Source: Pseudomonadota bacterium (GTDB lineage Bacteria > Pseudomonadota > Alphaproteobacteria > Rhodospirillales > Magnetospirillaceae). Taken from it: a stretch of 64,000 nucleotides of DNA. This document shows positions 46,874-58,960 of this stretch, piece by piece. The notes below the pieces were generated by a model. It saw nothing but the letters and a program-made list of their open reading frames with translations, was not told where the DNA came from and did not search any database. Each line of letters starts with the position of its first letter. Position 1 is the stretch's first letter. The position numbers and the translations under genes were made by a program. The stretch is from assembly GCA_021848545.1 (NCBI GenBank), contig JAJZUL010000008.1:1-64000 (forward strand), read 5' to 3'.

Positions 46874-48241
46874 CTAGACCTTCTTCCAGGTGGTCCCGCC
46901 GGCGCCATCCTCCAGCACGATGCCGGCATCGGCCAGTTCCTGGCGGATGCGGTCGGCCTCGGCGAAGTCGCGGGCCTTGCGGGCCGCCGTGCGGGCGGCG
47001 ATTTTCACCTCGATCGCGGCGGCCTCGTCGTCGTCTCCGCCCCGTCCGAACCAATCGGCCGGATCGCGGGTGAGCAGGCCCAGCAGATCGGCTCCCGCCA
47101 GCAACGCGCCTTTGGCTTTCGCCTTGGCGTCGGGGGTGTCGGCCTTGTTCAGCGCCCCGGCCAATTCGTGAAGATGGGCGATGGCCAGCGGCGTGTTGAG
47201 ATCGTCCTCCAGCGCCGCCAGAACGGCGAGCGGCGGCTCCGCGCCCTCGGCCGGCAGATCGGCGGCGCCGGCCAGGGCCGTGTACAGCCGGTCCAAAGCG
47301 GCCTTGGCCCGCTTGAGCCCGGCCGCCGTCCAGTCGATCGGCTGGTGATAATGGGTGGACAGCATGGCCAGACGGATGGCCTCGCCCGGCGCCTCGGCCA
47401 GAAGATCGTGGACGGTGATGAAATTGCCCAGGGATTTGGACATCTTCTCGCCTTCGACCATCAGATAGCCGTTATGCAGCCAATAGCGGGCCAGGGGATG
47501 GCCGTTGGCGCAGGTGCTTTGGGCGATTTCGTTCTCGTGATGGGGGAACACCAGATCCTGGCCGCCGCCATGAATGTCGAAGGTATCGCCCAGATATTCG
47601 CGGCTCATGGCGCTGCATTCGATATGCCAGCCGGGACGGCCGCGGCCCCAGGGCGAATCCCAGCCCGGCAGATCGTCGGACGAAGGCTTCCATAGCACGA
47701 AATCGGCGGGATTGGCCTTGTAGGGCGCCACGTCGACGCGGGCGCCGGCGATCATCTCGTCCTGGGAGCGGCCCGACAGGCGACCGTAATCGGGCATGGA
47801 AGGCACCGAGAACAGCACATGGCCCTCGGCCACATAGGCATGACCCGTGGCCACCAGCCGCTCGATCATCGCCACCATCTGGGCGATATGGGCGGTGGCC
47901 CTGGGCTCGTCGGTGGGCGGCAGCACGTTCAGCGCGGCGATGTCGGCGTGGAACAGCCGGGTGGTTTCGCCGGTGATCTCGGCGATGGGCCGGCCGCTCT
48001 CGCGGGACCGCGCGTTGATCTTGTCATCGACGTCGGTGATGTTGCGGACATAGGTGACCGACGGATACAGGCGCTTCAGCAGCCGATAGAGCACGTCGAA
48101 CACGATCACCGGCCGGGCGTTGCCGATATGGGCGCGGTCGTAGACGGTGGGGCCGCAGACGTAAAGGCCGACATGGCCGGGGGTGAGCGGCTCGAACGGC
48201 TCCTTGCCGCGGGTCAGGGTGTTGTAGAGAACCAGAGGCAT
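46874..48241 (-). CDS. cysS: Cysteinyl-tRNA synthetase
   Basis: 455 residues, class I synthetase that charges tRNA-Cys. The HIGH-type motif is [12 protein letters not shown], preceded by zinc ligand Cys in YVCGPTVYD. The other zinc ligands are in GWHIECSAM and [11 protein letters not shown], and the KMSKS loop is [11 protein letters not shown]. It begins 13 bases after the gltX stop, in one operon with nadE and gltX. The palindrome noted above follows its stop. Confidence 0.96.
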   Translation of the reverse strand: MPLVLYNTLTRGKEPFEPLTPGHVGLYVCGPTVYDRAHIGNARPVIVFDVLYRLLKRLYPSVTYVRNITDVDDKINARSRESGRPIAEITGETTRLFHADIAALNVLPPTDEPRATAHIAQMVAMIERLVATGHAYVAEGHVLFSVPSMPDYGRLSGRSQDEMIAGARVDVAPYKANPADFVLWKPSSDDLPGWDSPWGRGRPGWHIECSAMSREYLGDTFDIHGGGQDLVFPHHENEIAQSTCANGHPLARYWLHNGYLMVEGEKMSKSLGNFITVHDLLAEAPGEAIRLAMLSTHYHQPIDWTAAGLKRAKAALDRLYTALAGAADLPAEGAEPPLAVLAALEDDLNTPLAIAHLHELAGALNKADTPDAKAKAKGALLAGADLLGLLTRDPADWFGRGGDDDEAAAIEVKIAARTAARKARDFAEADRIRQELADAGIVLEDGAGGTTWKKV

Positions 48242-48254
48242 CGTTCCCCTCTCC

Positions 48255-49601
48255 TTACGCGGCTTCGCCGGCCAACCGACGGACCGCCCGCTCGCGGCCG
48301 ATCAGGGGCAGCAGGGACTTCAGGTCCGGTCCGGACTCGCGCCCGGTCAGGGCCAGACGCAGGGGGTGGAACAGGGCCTTGCCCTTGCGCCCGGTGTTTT
48401 CCTTCACCGATGCCGTCCAGGCGCCCCAGGTGGTTTCGTCCCACGGCTCGGACGGCAGCAAAGCGGCGGCGGCGGCCGCAAGTTCGCCATCCTCGATCAC
48501 CGGCGCGCACGGCCCGGCCACCACCCGCCACCAATCGGCGGCTTCGGCCAGATGGGTCAGATTGCCCCGCACCGCCAGCCAGAAATCGGCGCCGGCCTCG
48601 CTCAGGCCCAGGGCGGCCAGACGCGGCGCCGCCTCGCTCCAATCCAGCCCGTGCAGCAGGCGGGCGTTGAGGTGATCCAGTTCGTGTTCGTCGAAACGCG
48701 GCGTGGCGCGCGAGAAATGGCTGAAATCGAACCCCTGAGCCAGATGGTCGAGATCGGGGGCCAGTTCGATGGCGTCCGACGTGCCCAGCCGGGCCAACAG
48801 CGACGTCAAAGCCAAGGGCTCGATCCCCCGCGCGCGCAGATCGCGCAGCGAGGCCGAGCCCAGCCGCTTCGACAGGCCCTGGCCTTCGGCATCGGTGAGC
48901 AGGGGCAGATGGGCGAAGGCCGGCGCCGTCGCCCCCAGCGCCTCGAACACCTGGATCTGGGCGGCGGTGTTGGTGACGTGATCCTCGCCCCGCACCACAT
49001 GGGTCACGGCGAAATCGATGTCGTCCACCACGCTGGGCAGGGTGTAGAGAAAGGTGCCGTCGGCGCGGATCAGCACCGGATCGGACAGGGACGCGGCGTC
49101 GGCATGGGACGGGCCGCGCGCCAGATCGTCCCAGCGCACGTCGCCGGCATCGAGCAGGAACCGCCAATGGGGCCGCCGTCCCTCGGCCTCCAGCCGGGCG
49201 CGGTCGGCGTCCGACAAGGCCAGCCCGGCCCGGTCATAGACCGGCGGCAGGCGCCGCATCAGCAGCCGGCGGCGCTTGGCCTCCAATTCCTCGGGCGTTT
49301 CGTAGCAGGCGTACAACCGTCCCGCCGCCCGCAATCGTTGGGCCGCCGCCTCGTAGCGCTCAAGGCGTTCCGACTGAAACGCCGTCTCCTGCCAATCCAG
49401 ACCCAGCCAGGCCAGATCCTCGGCGATGGCCGCCACGTATTCGGGCCGCGAGCGGTCGCGGTCGGTATCGTCGTAGCGCAGCAGCATCCGCCCGCCCCGG
49501 GCGCGGGCGAACAGCCAGTTGATCAGCGCCACCCGCGCATTGCCCACATGCAGCAGGCCGGTGGGGCTGGGGGCGAAACGGACGGTCACGGCGTTTCCCA
49601 T
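48255..49601 (-). CDS. gltX: Glutamyl-tRNA synthetase (short, second-type)
   Basis: 448 residues. Motifs: [18 protein letters not shown] (HIGH type) and [11 protein letters not shown], where the KMSKS loop reads GLSKR. This form is typical of one of the two GluRS paralogues in alphaproteobacteria, one of which may charge tRNA-Glu and the other tRNA-Gln for later amidation; which role this one has cannot be decided here. The zinc-binding Cys cluster of E. coli GluRS is absent, as is usual in this group. The ATG shares one base with the TGA of nadE, so the two are coupled. Confidence 0.94.
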   Translation of the reverse strand: MGNAVTVRFAPSPTGLLHVGNARVALINWLFARARGGRMLLRYDDTDRDRSRPEYVAAIAEDLAWLGLDWQETAFQSERLERYEAAAQRLRAAGRLYACYETPEELEAKRRRLLMRRLPPVYDRAGLALSDADRARLEAEGRRPHWRFLLDAGDVRWDDLARGPSHADAASLSDPVLIRADGTFLYTLPSVVDDIDFAVTHVVRGEDHVTNTAAQIQVFEALGATAPAFAHLPLLTDAEGQGLSKRLGSASLRDLRARGIEPLALTSLLARLGTSDAIELAPDLDHLAQGFDFSHFSRATPRFDEHELDHLNARLLHGLDWSEAAPRLAALGLSEAGADFWLAVRGNLTHLAEAADWWRVVAGPCAPVIEDGELAAAAAALLPSEPWDETTWGAWTASVKENTGRKGKALFHPLRLALTGRESGPDLKSLLPLIGRERAVRRLAGEAA

Positions 49602-51265
49602 CAGATCGCTCCGGTAAAACCATTGGTGATGGGATAGCGGCGCTCGCGGCCGAAGGAACGGCTGGTGATCTTCACCCCCGGCGGCGCCTGACGGCGCTTG
49701 TATTCGGCCCGGTCGAGCATGCGCCAGACCTGGCGCACCACCGTCTCGTCCCATCCCCGCGCCACCGTGCCCGCCACCGAGACCTCGCCTTCGATCAGAC
49801 AGGCGAGAATGCCGTCCAGAACCTCGTAGGGCGGCAGGCTGTCCTGGTCGGTCTGGTCGGGGCGCAATTCGGCCGAAGGCGGCTTGACGATGACCCGTTC
49901 GGGCATCACCGGCCCGTCCGGCCCGCGCCCGCCCGGCGGCCGGGTCCGGTTGCGCCAGCGGCTCAAGGCGAAGACCGTGGTCTTGTAGACATCCTTCAAC
50001 ACCGCGAAACCGCCGCACATGTCGCCATACAACGTGGCGTAGCCGACGCTCATCTCGCTTTTGTTGCCGGTGGACAGCACCATCGGCCCGAAGGCGTTGG
50101 ACAGGGCCATCAGAGTCAGGCCACGGGCGCGCGACTGGATGTTCTCTTCGGTGACGCCCGGCGCGCGGCCGCCGGCCACCGGCGCCAGCATGGCGTCGAA
50201 CGCCGCCATCGCCGGTTCGATGCCCAGGATGTCGTAACGGCAGCCCAGCATTTCGGCCACCGCCTTGGCGTCCTCCAGGCTCTCGGCGCTGGTATAGGGC
50301 GACGGCATCATCACGCACCACACCCGCTCCGCCCCCAGGGCATCGACGGCGATGGCGGCCGCCAGCGCCGAATCGATGCCGCCCGACAGGCCCAGCACCA
50401 CGCCGGGAAAACGGTTCTTGGCGACGTAATCGCCCAGGCCCGTCACCAGCGCCCGGTAGATGTCCTCTTCCCGCGCCGCGCCGCTTTGCCGGTCATCAAT
50501 GGCTTGCGGCACCAATCCCCGTCCGTCGCGGCGCCAGGTCATGGTGACCGAAGCCTCGTCCCAGGCCGGCAGGCCCAAGACCCGCCGTCCCCGGACATCG
50601 AGCACGAAGGAGGCGCCGTCGAACACCAGTTCGTCCTGGCCGCCGACCTGATTGACATAGACCAGCGGCAGGCCGCTTTCGCTCACCCGCGCCGCGGCGT
50701 GGCCCAGCCGCACCCCGGCCTTGTCCAGTTCGAAGGGCGATCCGTTGGGAACGATCAGCAGTTCGGCGCCGTCATCGGCCAGGGCCCGGGCGACGTCGGC
50801 GTGCCACATATCCTCGCAGACCATCACCCCCAGCCGCAGACCGCGAAAGGCCACCGTCGCCGGCAGGGGGCCGGGCGCGAAGACGCGGACCTCGTCGAAC
50901 ACGCCGTAATTGGGCAGATGATGCTTGAGCGTCGTCGCCGCCACCCGCCCGCCTTCCAGCAGCAGGGCGGCGTTGTAACACCGTCCGTCCACCCGCCAGG
51001 GCGCGCCCACCAGCAGCGCCGGGCCGCCGTCTCCGGTCACCTCCGCGAGATCGGCGACGCCCGCCTCCACCGCGTCCAGGAACGCCGCCTTCAACACCAG
51101 ATCCTCCGGCGGGTAGCCGGACACCGTCAGTTCGGGAAACACCGCCAGATGGGCGCCGTCCCGCGCCGCGACGGTTCGCGCCGCCAATATGCGGGCGACA
51201 TTGCCGGCGACGTCGCCGACGACGGGATTGATCTGGGCCAGGGTCAGGGCAAAATCTTCGGACAT
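49601..51265 (-). CDS. nadE: Glutamine-dependent NAD+ synthetase
   Basis: 554 residues with two domains. The N-terminal nitrilase-like glutaminase has the triad Glu in [15 protein letters not shown], Lys in [15 protein letters not shown] and Cys in [10 protein letters not shown]. The C-terminal synthetase has the P-loop [16 protein letters not shown] and [19 protein letters not shown]. It converts NaAD to NAD+ with glutamine as amide donor. A short Arg/Gly/Pro insertion follows ALSRWRNR. First gene of nadE-gltX-cysS; no promoter hexamers could be assigned upstream. Confidence 0.95.
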   Translation of the reverse strand: MSEDFALTLAQINPVVGDVAGNVARILAARTVAARDGAHLAVFPELTVSGYPPEDLVLKAAFLDAVEAGVADLAEVTGDGGPALLVGAPWRVDGRCYNAALLLEGGRVAATTLKHHLPNYGVFDEVRVFAPGPLPATVAFRGLRLGVMVCEDMWHADVARALADDGAELLIVPNGSPFELDKAGVRLGHAAARVSESGLPLVYVNQVGGQDELVFDGASFVLDVRGRRVLGLPAWDEASVTMTWRRDGRGLVPQAIDDRQSGAAREEDIYRALVTGLGDYVAKNRFPGVVLGLSGGIDSALAAAIAVDALGAERVWCVMMPSPYTSAESLEDAKAVAEMLGCRYDILGIEPAMAAFDAMLAPVAGGRAPGVTEENIQSRARGLTLMALSNAFGPMVLSTGNKSEMSVGYATLYGDMCGGFAVLKDVYKTTVFALSRWRNRTRPPGGRGPDGPVMPERVIVKPPSAELRPDQTDQDSLPPYEVLDGILACLIEGEVSVAGTVARGWDETVVRQVWRMLDRAEYKRRQAPPGVKITSRSFGRERRYPITNGFTGAI

Positions 51266-51493
51266 GAACGGCTAGCCTGGATTTCCAACGCCGTGCGTCC
51301 CTTACGGCAGTGACGGGCGCCTGTCAAACTCTTCCCCAAACTCCGCTTCGCCCCGGCACAATACAAAACCCCGGAACGGCCGGGCGCGGCGCGGAAAAAG
51401 GTCGTACATACGCCTGGAACCGAAACCATCCCTTATCCGGCTGGAGGCGCCGGGATGGATTTCCGATACTTGCAAACAGACCAACCGCATCCC

Positions 51494-51537
51494 GCGATGG
51501 ACTTCCGCGCGAAGCGCGATGGGTTTCCGCGCGAAAG
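51494..51537 (+). repeat. Tandem pair of 22-bp repeats upstream of small gene
   Basis: Two adjacent 22-bp units (51494-51515 and 51516-51537) share GCGATGG and TTCCGCGCGAA and differ at four positions. They lie in the 285-bp gap between nadE and the small gene starting at 51551. Nothing else is recognised in that gap. Confidence 0.6.
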
Positions 51538-51550
51538 AGGTCCGAAGGCC

Positions 51551-51784
51551 ATGCCCCGCCCACCCCTGCCGATCAGCGACGATATCGATGGCGTGATTCA
51601 GGCGATCACGAAGTTCAAGGCCGGCGCGTGGACCGGCCGGACCGGAATCGACGGGGAGTTCGACCGGGCGGTTTCCGGTCTGGTGACGGCGGTGAGCGGC
51701 GGCGGGCGCCGCACCACGGGGATTCCGGTCGCGGCCAACGACAATGGCCCGATTACGGAGCGGCGGGAAAAAGAGGGATTCTGA
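51551..51784 (+). CDS. Small hypothetical protein with VAANDN motif
   Basis: 77 residues, soluble, no signal or membrane segment. It ends with IPVAANDNGPITERREKEGF; the VAANDN string recurs in short uncharacterised alphaproteobacterial proteins. ATG 51551 has a weak GAAGG site; an upstream ATG at 51455 is in frame but would translate the tandem 22-bp repeats. A strong terminator follows 45 bases after the stop, which supports a real transcript. Function unknown. Confidence 0.6.
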   Translation: MPRPPLPISDDIDGVIQAITKFKAGAWTGRTGIDGEFDRAVSGLVTAVSGGGRRTTGIPVAANDNGPITERREKEGF

Positions 51785-51829
51785 AATCCGGTGGCGTCCG
51801 GGAGGCGCGTCCTCCGTCGGGACAGCCAG

Positions 51830-51876
51830 AGGGCGCGACGCACTCCCCCCCCGCGTCGCGCCCTCCCCATTTTTTC
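51830..51876 (+). terminator. Rho-independent terminator between convergent genes
   Basis: A perfect 12-bp GC-rich stem (51830-51841 with 51853-51864) around an 11-base C-rich loop is followed by CCCCA and six T residues (51870-51875). It ends the small + strand gene, and lies 8 bases from the stop of the convergent DAHP synthase gene, so it may work for both. Confidence 0.88.
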
Positions 51877-51883
51877 TTGTGTT

Positions 51884-53269
51884 CTAAAAATTGGTGGCCT
51901 GGCGCTCGACCGCATGGGCGTTGCGATCGGCCTTGAGCTGGTCGGCGATGAGAAAGGCCAGTTCCAGCGCCTGGGTGGCGTTGAGGCGGGGATCGCAATG
52001 GGTATGGTAGCGATCGCCCAGGCTGGCCTCGGTCACCGACACCGCGCCGCCCACGCATTCGGTGACGTCCTGGCCGGTCATCTCGATGTGAACGCCGCCG
52101 GCATGGGTGCCTTCGGCCTTGTGGACGGCGAAAAAGGCGCGAACCTCGGCCAGGATGCGATCGAACAGGCGGGTCTTGTACCCCGACGCCGCGCGGACCG
52201 TATTGGCGTGCATGGGATCGCAGCTCCACACCACCTTGCGGCCTTCGCGCGCCACGCGGCGCACCAGCGCCGGCAGCTTGTCCTCCAGGTTTTCCGGTCC
52301 CATGCGGGTGATCAGCGTGATCCGCCCGGCGCGATTGTCGGGATTGAGCCGGTCGATCAGACGCAACAGATCGTCGCCGGCCATGCCGGGGCCGACCTTG
52401 AAGCCGATGGGATTTTTCACCCCGCGCAGGAATTCCACATGGGCGCCGTCCAGCCGCCGGGTCCGTTCGCCGATCCACAGGAAATGCGCCGAACAATCGT
52501 AGCAATCGCCAGAGGTCGAATCGATGCGGGTCAACGCCTGCTCGTAGGGCAGCAACAGCGCCTCGTGCGAGGTGAAGAACTCGGTTTCGCGAATCTGGGG
52601 CGTGGTTTCCGACGACAGGCCGCAGGCCTCCATGAAGGACAGGGTCTCGGACAGGCGATTGGCCAGATCCTCGTACAGGCGCCCCTGCAACGACCCGGCG
52701 ACGCAGCCCAGCGTCCACTGATGAACCTTGCGCAGATCGGCGAAGCCGCCGCTGGCGAAGGCCCGCAGCAGGTTCAGGGTGGCCGCCGACTGGTTATAGG
52801 CGCGCACCATGCGCTCGGGGTCGGGAATCCGGGCCTCGGGAGTGAAATCGATGCCGTTGACGATGTCGCCGCGATAGCTGGGCAGGCTGACGCCGTCCTT
52901 GGTCTCGGTCTCCGCCGAACGCGGCTTGGCGAACTGGCCGGCCATGCGGCCGAGCTTGACCACCGGCATGGCGGCGCCGTAGGTCAGCACCACCGCCATC
53001 TGCAACATCACCCGAAAGGTGTCGCGAATGGTATTGGCGCGGAATTCGGCGAAGCTTTCGGCGCAATCGCCGCCCTGAAGCAGGAACGCCTTCCCGTCCG
53101 CCACCCGCGCCAGATTGCTTTCCAGACGCCGCGCCTCGCCGGCGAACACCAGCGGCGGAAAGGCGGCCAGGGTCGCTTCGACATGGGCCAGGCGTTCCTG
53201 GTCGGGGTAGGTGGGAACGTTGTCGATCGGCGCCTTGCGCCAACCGTCCGGCGTCCAGGGATCGGCCAT
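51884..53269 (-). CDS. Class II 3-deoxy-D-arabino-heptulosonate-7-phosphate synthase
   Basis: 461 residues, the usual length of plant/actinobacterial-type (AroA-II) DAHP synthases. It condenses PEP and erythrose-4-phosphate, the first step to aromatic amino acids. Visible are [24 protein letters not shown] with the metal-binding Cys, [38 protein letters not shown] with metal-binding His, and [15 protein letters not shown] with metal-binding Glu. ATG 53269 follows GAGGA at good spacing; the longer open frame runs into a repeat element. Confidence 0.95.
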   Translation of the reverse strand: MADPWTPDGWRKAPIDNVPTYPDQERLAHVEATLAAFPPLVFAGEARRLESNLARVADGKAFLLQGGDCAESFAEFRANTIRDTFRVMLQMAVVLTYGAAMPVVKLGRMAGQFAKPRSAETETKDGVSLPSYRGDIVNGIDFTPEARIPDPERMVRAYNQSAATLNLLRAFASGGFADLRKVHQWTLGCVAGSLQGRLYEDLANRLSETLSFMEACGLSSETTPQIRETEFFTSHEALLLPYEQALTRIDSTSGDCYDCSAHFLWIGERTRRLDGAHVEFLRGVKNPIGFKVGPGMAGDDLLRLIDRLNPDNRAGRITLITRMGPENLEDKLPALVRRVAREGRKVVWSCDPMHANTVRAASGYKTRLFDRILAEVRAFFAVHKAEGTHAGGVHIEMTGQDVTECVGGAVSVTEASLGDRYHTHCDPRLNATQALELAFLIADQLKADRNAHAVERQATNF

Positions 53270-53455
53270 GCTGTCCTCGTGATCGCGACGAAACGGGGTC
53301 CGGCGGCCGCACCGCGCTTCGCCCATGGTCCTAGATATCAACGCCCCATCGGCGCCGTTCATCGGGCCGGACCCGATGCATTGCCTGGGGAGAAACCGTA
53401 CTATATACGATGGGAACGCCCCCCATTCCAGCGCGGCGATGCGAAATGGCAGGGT

Positions 53456-53634
53456 AATCGGGTGAAGGCGCGTTGGAGCGGAGCGACTAGGCCGTTGAGG
53501 CCGCCGCAGCGTGCGGAGAGGCTCCATCGGGGCCTCGGAGCGCAAGCGAGGATAGCCAAGGGCGCGGACGCGCCCGCCCGGCGATTGAGGGAAATATACA
53601 TAATCCAGGGGAAGCGGGTTCACCCGATTCCCCT
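53456..53634. repeat. Terminal-inverted-repeat element, copy 1
   Basis: Bounded by AATCGGGTGAA (53456-53466) and TTCACCCGATT (53619-53629). Inside are a GGGCGC/GCGCCC hairpin (53560-53575) and, at the right end, an imperfect 13-bp hairpin (53607-53633). It matches the element at 62950-63205 over nearly its full length apart from a tandem expansion there. It fills the 5' leader of the methyltransferase gene, ending 19 bases before its ATG. The remaining part of this gene-free stretch (53270-53455) shows nothing else recognisable. Confidence 0.8.
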
Positions 53635-53652
53635 GTGCGAAATGGAGACGAG

Positions 53653-54273
53653 ATGGACCAGGATACGCGCGCCAGCCACTGGCAAAAAGTCTGGACCGAC
53701 AAGCCCGCCGACCGGACCAGCTGGTTCCAGGACGAACCGGCGCCGTCCCTGGCGATGATCGATGCCGCGGCGATCAGCCCGCCCGCATCGGTCATCGATG
53801 TCGGCGGCGGCGCGTCCGCCCTGGCCGATCGCCTGCTGGACCGGGGCTTCGCCGATCTCGCCGTGCTCGACATCGCGCCCCAGGCCATGGAGCGTTCCCG
53901 AACCCGTCTGGGCGCGCGGGCGGGCGACGTGCGCTGGATCGCCTCGGACATCCTGACCTGGAGTCCCGATCGCCGCTGGGACGTGTGGCACGACCGCGCC
54001 CTGGTCCATTTCCTCACCGATCCCGCCGAACAGGCGCGCTATCGCGAACAGGTGACGGCGGCCCTGGCGCCGGGGGGCACGGCCATCCTCGCCGCCTTTG
54101 CCCTCGACGGGCCGGAAAAATGCTCGAATCTCCCGGTCCAACGCCATGACGGCGCCAGTCTTGCCGCCCTGATGGGGCCGGATTTCCGCCTGGAACAGGA
54201 AATCCGGCAGGATCACGTCACCCCGGCCAGCGCCACCCAGCGCTTTTGCTGGTGCCGATTCCGCCGCGCCTGA
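53653..54273 (+). CDS. Class I SAM-dependent methyltransferase
   Basis: 206 residues. The glycine-rich SAM loop is [17 protein letters not shown], followed by [19 protein letters not shown] (acidic loop) and [19 protein letters not shown]. The protein starts with [18 protein letters not shown], a segment seen in small tellurite- or thiopurine-like methyltransferases, so the substrate could be a small thiol or metalloid, but this is not certain. ATG 53653 has GGAGACGAG upstream and lies just beyond the right end of a repeat element. Confidence 0.88.
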   Translation: MDQDTRASHWQKVWTDKPADRTSWFQDEPAPSLAMIDAAAISPPASVIDVGGGASALADRLLDRGFADLAVLDIAPQAMERSRTRLGARAGDVRWIASDILTWSPDRRWDVWHDRALVHFLTDPAEQARYREQVTAALAPGGTAILAAFALDGPEKCSNLPVQRHDGASLAALMGPDFRLEQEIRQDHVTPASATQRFCWCRFRRA

Positions 54274-54390
54274 CATCCGGCGAAAACCACAATTTTTATA
54301 TGAACTATCAACCGTCCGCTGTTGACGCTGGAGCCCCATGCGGCGCTCCTTTAGACTGGTCCTGACGGAAGACGGATAGGACCGGACGCC

Positions 54391-55930
<1,540 letters not shown>

Positions 55931-57142
55931 TCATTCCACCGGAACCGGCGCCGGTCGCGATATCCCCGGCAGAAACCGGCCAGCCACGGCGATGAGCGCC
56001 GCCAATCCCGCCAGCAGCGCGAACAGGGCGCCGAGGCCGCCGGAAGAGCCGCCCATCACCGCCACCAGCGGCACCGCCAGACTGGCGACCCCGAATCCCA
56101 GCACATATTTGAATCCGAAGGCGGTACCCCGCCAGCGGGCCGGCGCCGCGCGGGCCACCAGCAAATTTTCCGCCGGAATCGCCGACAGGTTGGCGGTCAC
56201 CGCCAACGCCGCCGCCGCCACCAGCCCCACCCCCGACAGGCCCGCCACCGCCAGCAGCAACGGCAATTGAGCCAAGGCCGCGCCGATATAGATCCGTTTG
56301 GGGGGATGACGGTCGGCGAGGTGACCGGCGGCGATCTGCGCCAGACCGGCCACCAGATAGATGACGCTGACCGCCATCGACACCGCGACGACGCCCCCTC
56401 CCGAACCGCCATCGCCCAAACGCTCGGCCAGCACCTTCGGCAGAGCCGCCTGGGTCGCCTGATAGATCAGGCCGGCGGAAAGCATGGTCACCGCCAGAAC
56501 CTGGCCGGCCCGCCGGGCCTCGCCCGGCGCCGGCGGCGGGTGCGGCCGGCGATCGGCCTTGGTTTCGACCACACGGCCGAGGCGGATGGCGACGGCGAAA
56601 GCGAACCCCACCAGCAGGCAGACCGCGCCGGGCGCGATGAAGGCCGCCCGCCAGCCGCCGGTCGCCCCCAGACCGGCGGTGACCAGCCCGGCCAGGGCCG
56701 GTCCCAACCCGCCGAACACGCCGTTGATGCCGATGGCCCGGCCGCGATTTTCCGCGCTTTGGATCAGCCAGGCGATGCCCACCGGATGGTAGATCGATCC
56801 GAACAGCCCGACCAACGCCAGCGCCGCCGCCAGACTCCAGGGGCCGGTGGCCAGCCCGGCGGCGATGGCGCCGGCGCCCAGGCCGAAAAAATAGACCACC
56901 ATCATCCCCACCCGGCTCCAGCGGTCGCCCAGCCAGCCGGCGGCCGGCGCCGCCACCCCGTACAACACCTTGGCCACGACGATCAGCACCAGCACGCGCC
57001 CGTAGGACAGGCCCAGATCGGCCGGCAGGCTCAGGGCGGCGACGATATAAAAAATCGGCTCGAACAGATGGGAAAAGGTGTGGGCCACCGCCGCGAAGGC
57101 CAGAGCGGCCCCGGTCGAAGGGGTGGTGGAGCGGTTTCGCAT
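55931..57142 (-). CDS. Major facilitator superfamily transporter
   Basis: 403 residues with twelve predicted membrane segments in two halves joined by a charged loop near residues 195-215. The MFS signature between helices 2 and 3 is GWLGDRWSRVGMM, with a second copy GHLADRHPPKRIYIG in the C-terminal half. The sequence begins with AHTFSHLFEPIFYIVAALSLP, which resembles fosmidomycin-resistance/FSR-like exporters. Substrate unknown; an efflux role is only suggested. Confidence 0.88.
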   Translation of the reverse strand: MRNRSTTPSTGAALAFAAVAHTFSHLFEPIFYIVAALSLPADLGLSYGRVLVLIVVAKVLYGVAAPAAGWLGDRWSRVGMMVVYFFGLGAGAIAAGLATGPWSLAAALALVGLFGSIYHPVGIAWLIQSAENRGRAIGINGVFGGLGPALAGLVTAGLGATGGWRAAFIAPGAVCLLVGFAFAVAIRLGRVVETKADRRPHPPPAPGEARRAGQVLAVTMLSAGLIYQATQAALPKVLAERLGDGGSGGGVVAVSMAVSVIYLVAGLAQIAAGHLADRHPPKRIYIGAALAQLPLLLAVAGLSGVGLVAAAALAVTANLSAIPAENLLVARAAPARWRGTAFGFKYVLGFGVASLAVPLVAVMGGSSGGLGALFALLAGLAALIAVAGRFLPGISRPAPVPVE

Positions 57143-57324
57143 GGGTGGCGTCGCAAGAGGGAAAGGGCCGCCATCGTGCCACCGGCCGGCCGACGCCGCA
57201 ATCCGCTGCCTTTATCTTTTCATACGACAAATCAACCGTAGAACAATACACTCTCGGTCAGAGCGACGCGCCTGAAATCTGAAACGTCTGGCTAAATCTT
57301 GGACGCGTCGCTCCGGCGAGCATT

Positions 57325-57389
57325 GAGCGAGCGGCCAAGCGCGCGGACGCGCGCGTCCGGCGAGGGCCAAATATAAAGCGTTTCACCCC
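57325..57389. repeat. Diverged remnant of the inverted-repeat element
   Basis: The stretch GCGAGCGGCCAAGCGCGCGG through AAATATAAAGCG and TTTCACCC matches the right half of the elements at 53456 and 62950, but with several differences and without a left arm. The CG-rich hairpin (GCGCG/CGCGC) is kept. It sits just before the ribosome-binding site of the next gene. The rest of this 264-bp gap shows nothing clear. Confidence 0.5.
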
Positions 57390-57406
57390 TGCAACGGGAG
57401 GCGGTT

Positions 57407-58093
57407 ATGGTTTTCAAATCCGTCGAGGCCTATCTCGACGCCCTGCGCCAGGATTCCAACCTCACCATGCTCCCCCTGGGATTGGTGGCGGAACTGAAGG
57501 GGATCAGCCGGTCGGCGGTCTCGGAACAGATCAAATCGGGGGCGTTGAGCGGAATCGTCGTCAAAGGACGACGCAAGACCTGGCGCGGCGTCCAGCCCGA
57601 CGCCCTGTTCGCCCAGGAACGGCGCATCCAGGAAGAGGCCCGCGAGCGGCGCGAACAATTGCTGGCGGCGCTGGTCGCCCATGCCGGCGCCAAGCGCACG
57701 GTGCCCTACGCCACGATCATGGAGCCGCTGGGCATGGCGCCGAAAAACCCCCGCCATCGGGCCGAGATCGGCGATCTGCTGGCCGAGGCGTCGAAGCGAA
57801 GCCATGCCGATCACGGCTTCATGATCGGCGCCATCGTCGTGCAGAAATCCTCGGGCCAGCCCAACCGGCTGTTCTTCCAATTGGCCCGAGAACTGGGCGA
57901 ACTGGCCGAGGGCGCCGACGAGACCCTGTTCTGGCAGGCCCAGTGCGAGCGGGTCTTCGCCCATTACGCCGCGACGGCGCCGGCGGCAGCGGCACCCGCT
58001 CCGGCCAAACCGAAGAAAACGCCGAAGCCGAAGGCGGCGGTCAAGCCCAAGACGGCAGCGGCTGATGCCGCGAAGCCCGAGCGAACGGAGTGA
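57407..58093 (+). CDS. HTH-like protein with Lys/Pro/Ala tail, function unknown
   Basis: 228 residues. The start holds a helix-turn-helix-like region (LGLVAELKGISRSAVSEQIK, about 24-43) followed by a basic GRRKTWRG strand and a charged helix. The middle is a compact domain with no family that I recognise. The last 40 residues are Ala/Pro/Lys-rich, like the histone-like tails of GC-rich bacterial nucleoid proteins. A DNA-binding role is plausible. ATG 57407 follows GGGAGGCGG. It converges on the polyamine operon. Confidence 0.72.
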   Translation: MVFKSVEAYLDALRQDSNLTMLPLGLVAELKGISRSAVSEQIKSGALSGIVVKGRRKTWRGVQPDALFAQERRIQEEARERREQLLAALVAHAGAKRTVPYATIMEPLGMAPKNPRHRAEIGDLLAEASKRSHADHGFMIGAIVVQKSSGQPNRLFFQLARELGELAEGADETLFWQAQCERVFAHYAATAPAAAAPAPAKPKKTPKPKAAVKPKTAAADAAKPERTE

Positions 58094-58129
58094 GCGCCCG
58101 GCTACTCGAGGGCGGGTTTGACATAAAAA

Positions 58130-58960
58130 TCAGGCGCGGGCGCGCATCAGCCGCCAGGCGGCGAGGATTCCCACCGCCACCACCAGGACGATGATGGTGC
58201 CCAGCGCGTTGATTTCGGGGGAAACCCCCATGCGGACCGAGGAGAACACCTCGATCGGCAAGGTGGTGGCGCCGGGTCCGGTCACGAACTGGGCCACCAC
58301 CACGTCGTCGAGGGAGAGCGTGAAGGCCAGCAGCCAGCCCGCCGCCAAAGACGGCGCCAGCAGCGGCAGGGTGATCAGGGCGAAGGCCTTGGCAGGCCGC
58401 GCCCCCAGATCCATCGCCGCCTCTTCCAGGGAATGGTCCATCTGGCCCAGACGGGCGCGGACCACCACCGCCACATAGGTCATGGCGATGGTGGCATGGG
58501 CGATGACCAGGGTGGTGAAGCCGCGCTGGGACGGCCAGCCGACGGTCTGTCCCAAAGCCACGAACATCAGCAACAAGGCCAGGCCGATGATGACGTCGGG
58601 CATCACCAGGGGCGCGGCGATCAGCGCCATGAACAGATTCCGCCCGCGAAAATCGCCGAACCGCACCAGGGCCACCGCCGCCAGGGTTCCCAACACCAGG
58701 GCCAGGGTGGCGCTGGTGGCCGCCACCTTGAGGCTGAGCCAGGCGGCGTCGAGAAAACGGGGATCGTGGGCCAGCACCCCGTACCAGCGGGTCGACAGCC
58801 CGCCCCAGATCACCACCAGGCGCGATTTGTTGAACGACCACACCATCAGCACCAGGATCGGCAGATACAGAAAGGCGTAGCCGAACCCCAGCAGGCTGAG
58901 CAGACCCAGCCGGGAGGCGCCGACCATGCGCGCCCCGTTTTCACCCCCCGCCGCGGTCAC
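58130..58960 (-). CDS. potI: Polyamine ABC transporter permease PotI
   Basis: 276 residues, six membrane helices. The ABC permease loop is EEAAMDLGARPAKAFALITLPLLAPS (EAA motif), preceded by TYVAVVVRARLGQMD, and LSLDDVVVAQFVTGPG is typical of PotC/PotI. GTG 58960 overlaps the stop of the preceding permease gene (GTGA) and has GAGG 7 bases upstream; an ATG at 58927 is a shorter alternative. Last gene of the operon. Confidence 0.92.
   Translation of the reverse strand: MTAAGGENGARMVGASRLGLLSLLGFGYAFLYLPILVLMVWSFNKSRLVVIWGGLSTRWYGVLAHDPRFLDAAWLSLKVAATSATLALVLGTLAAVALVRFGDFRGRNLFMALIAAPLVMPDVIIGLALLLMFVALGQTVGWPSQRGFTTLVIAHATIAMTYVAVVVRARLGQMDHSLEEAAMDLGARPAKAFALITLPLLAPSLAAGWLLAFTLSLDDVVVAQFVTGPGATTLPIEVFSSVRMGVSPEINALGTIIVLVVAVGILAAWRLMRARA

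Noticed and set aside
54322-54357. Sigma-70-like promoter with TTGACG before the HPt/receiver-like gene
   Set aside because: The only TA-rich candidates are 22-24 bases away, too far for a normal spacer.
57143-57406. tRNA or small RNA gene in the larger intergenic gaps
   Set aside because: No cloverleaf-like arms or T-loop GTTCRANNC box were found here or in the gaps at 51266-51550, 53270-53652 and 62870-63286.
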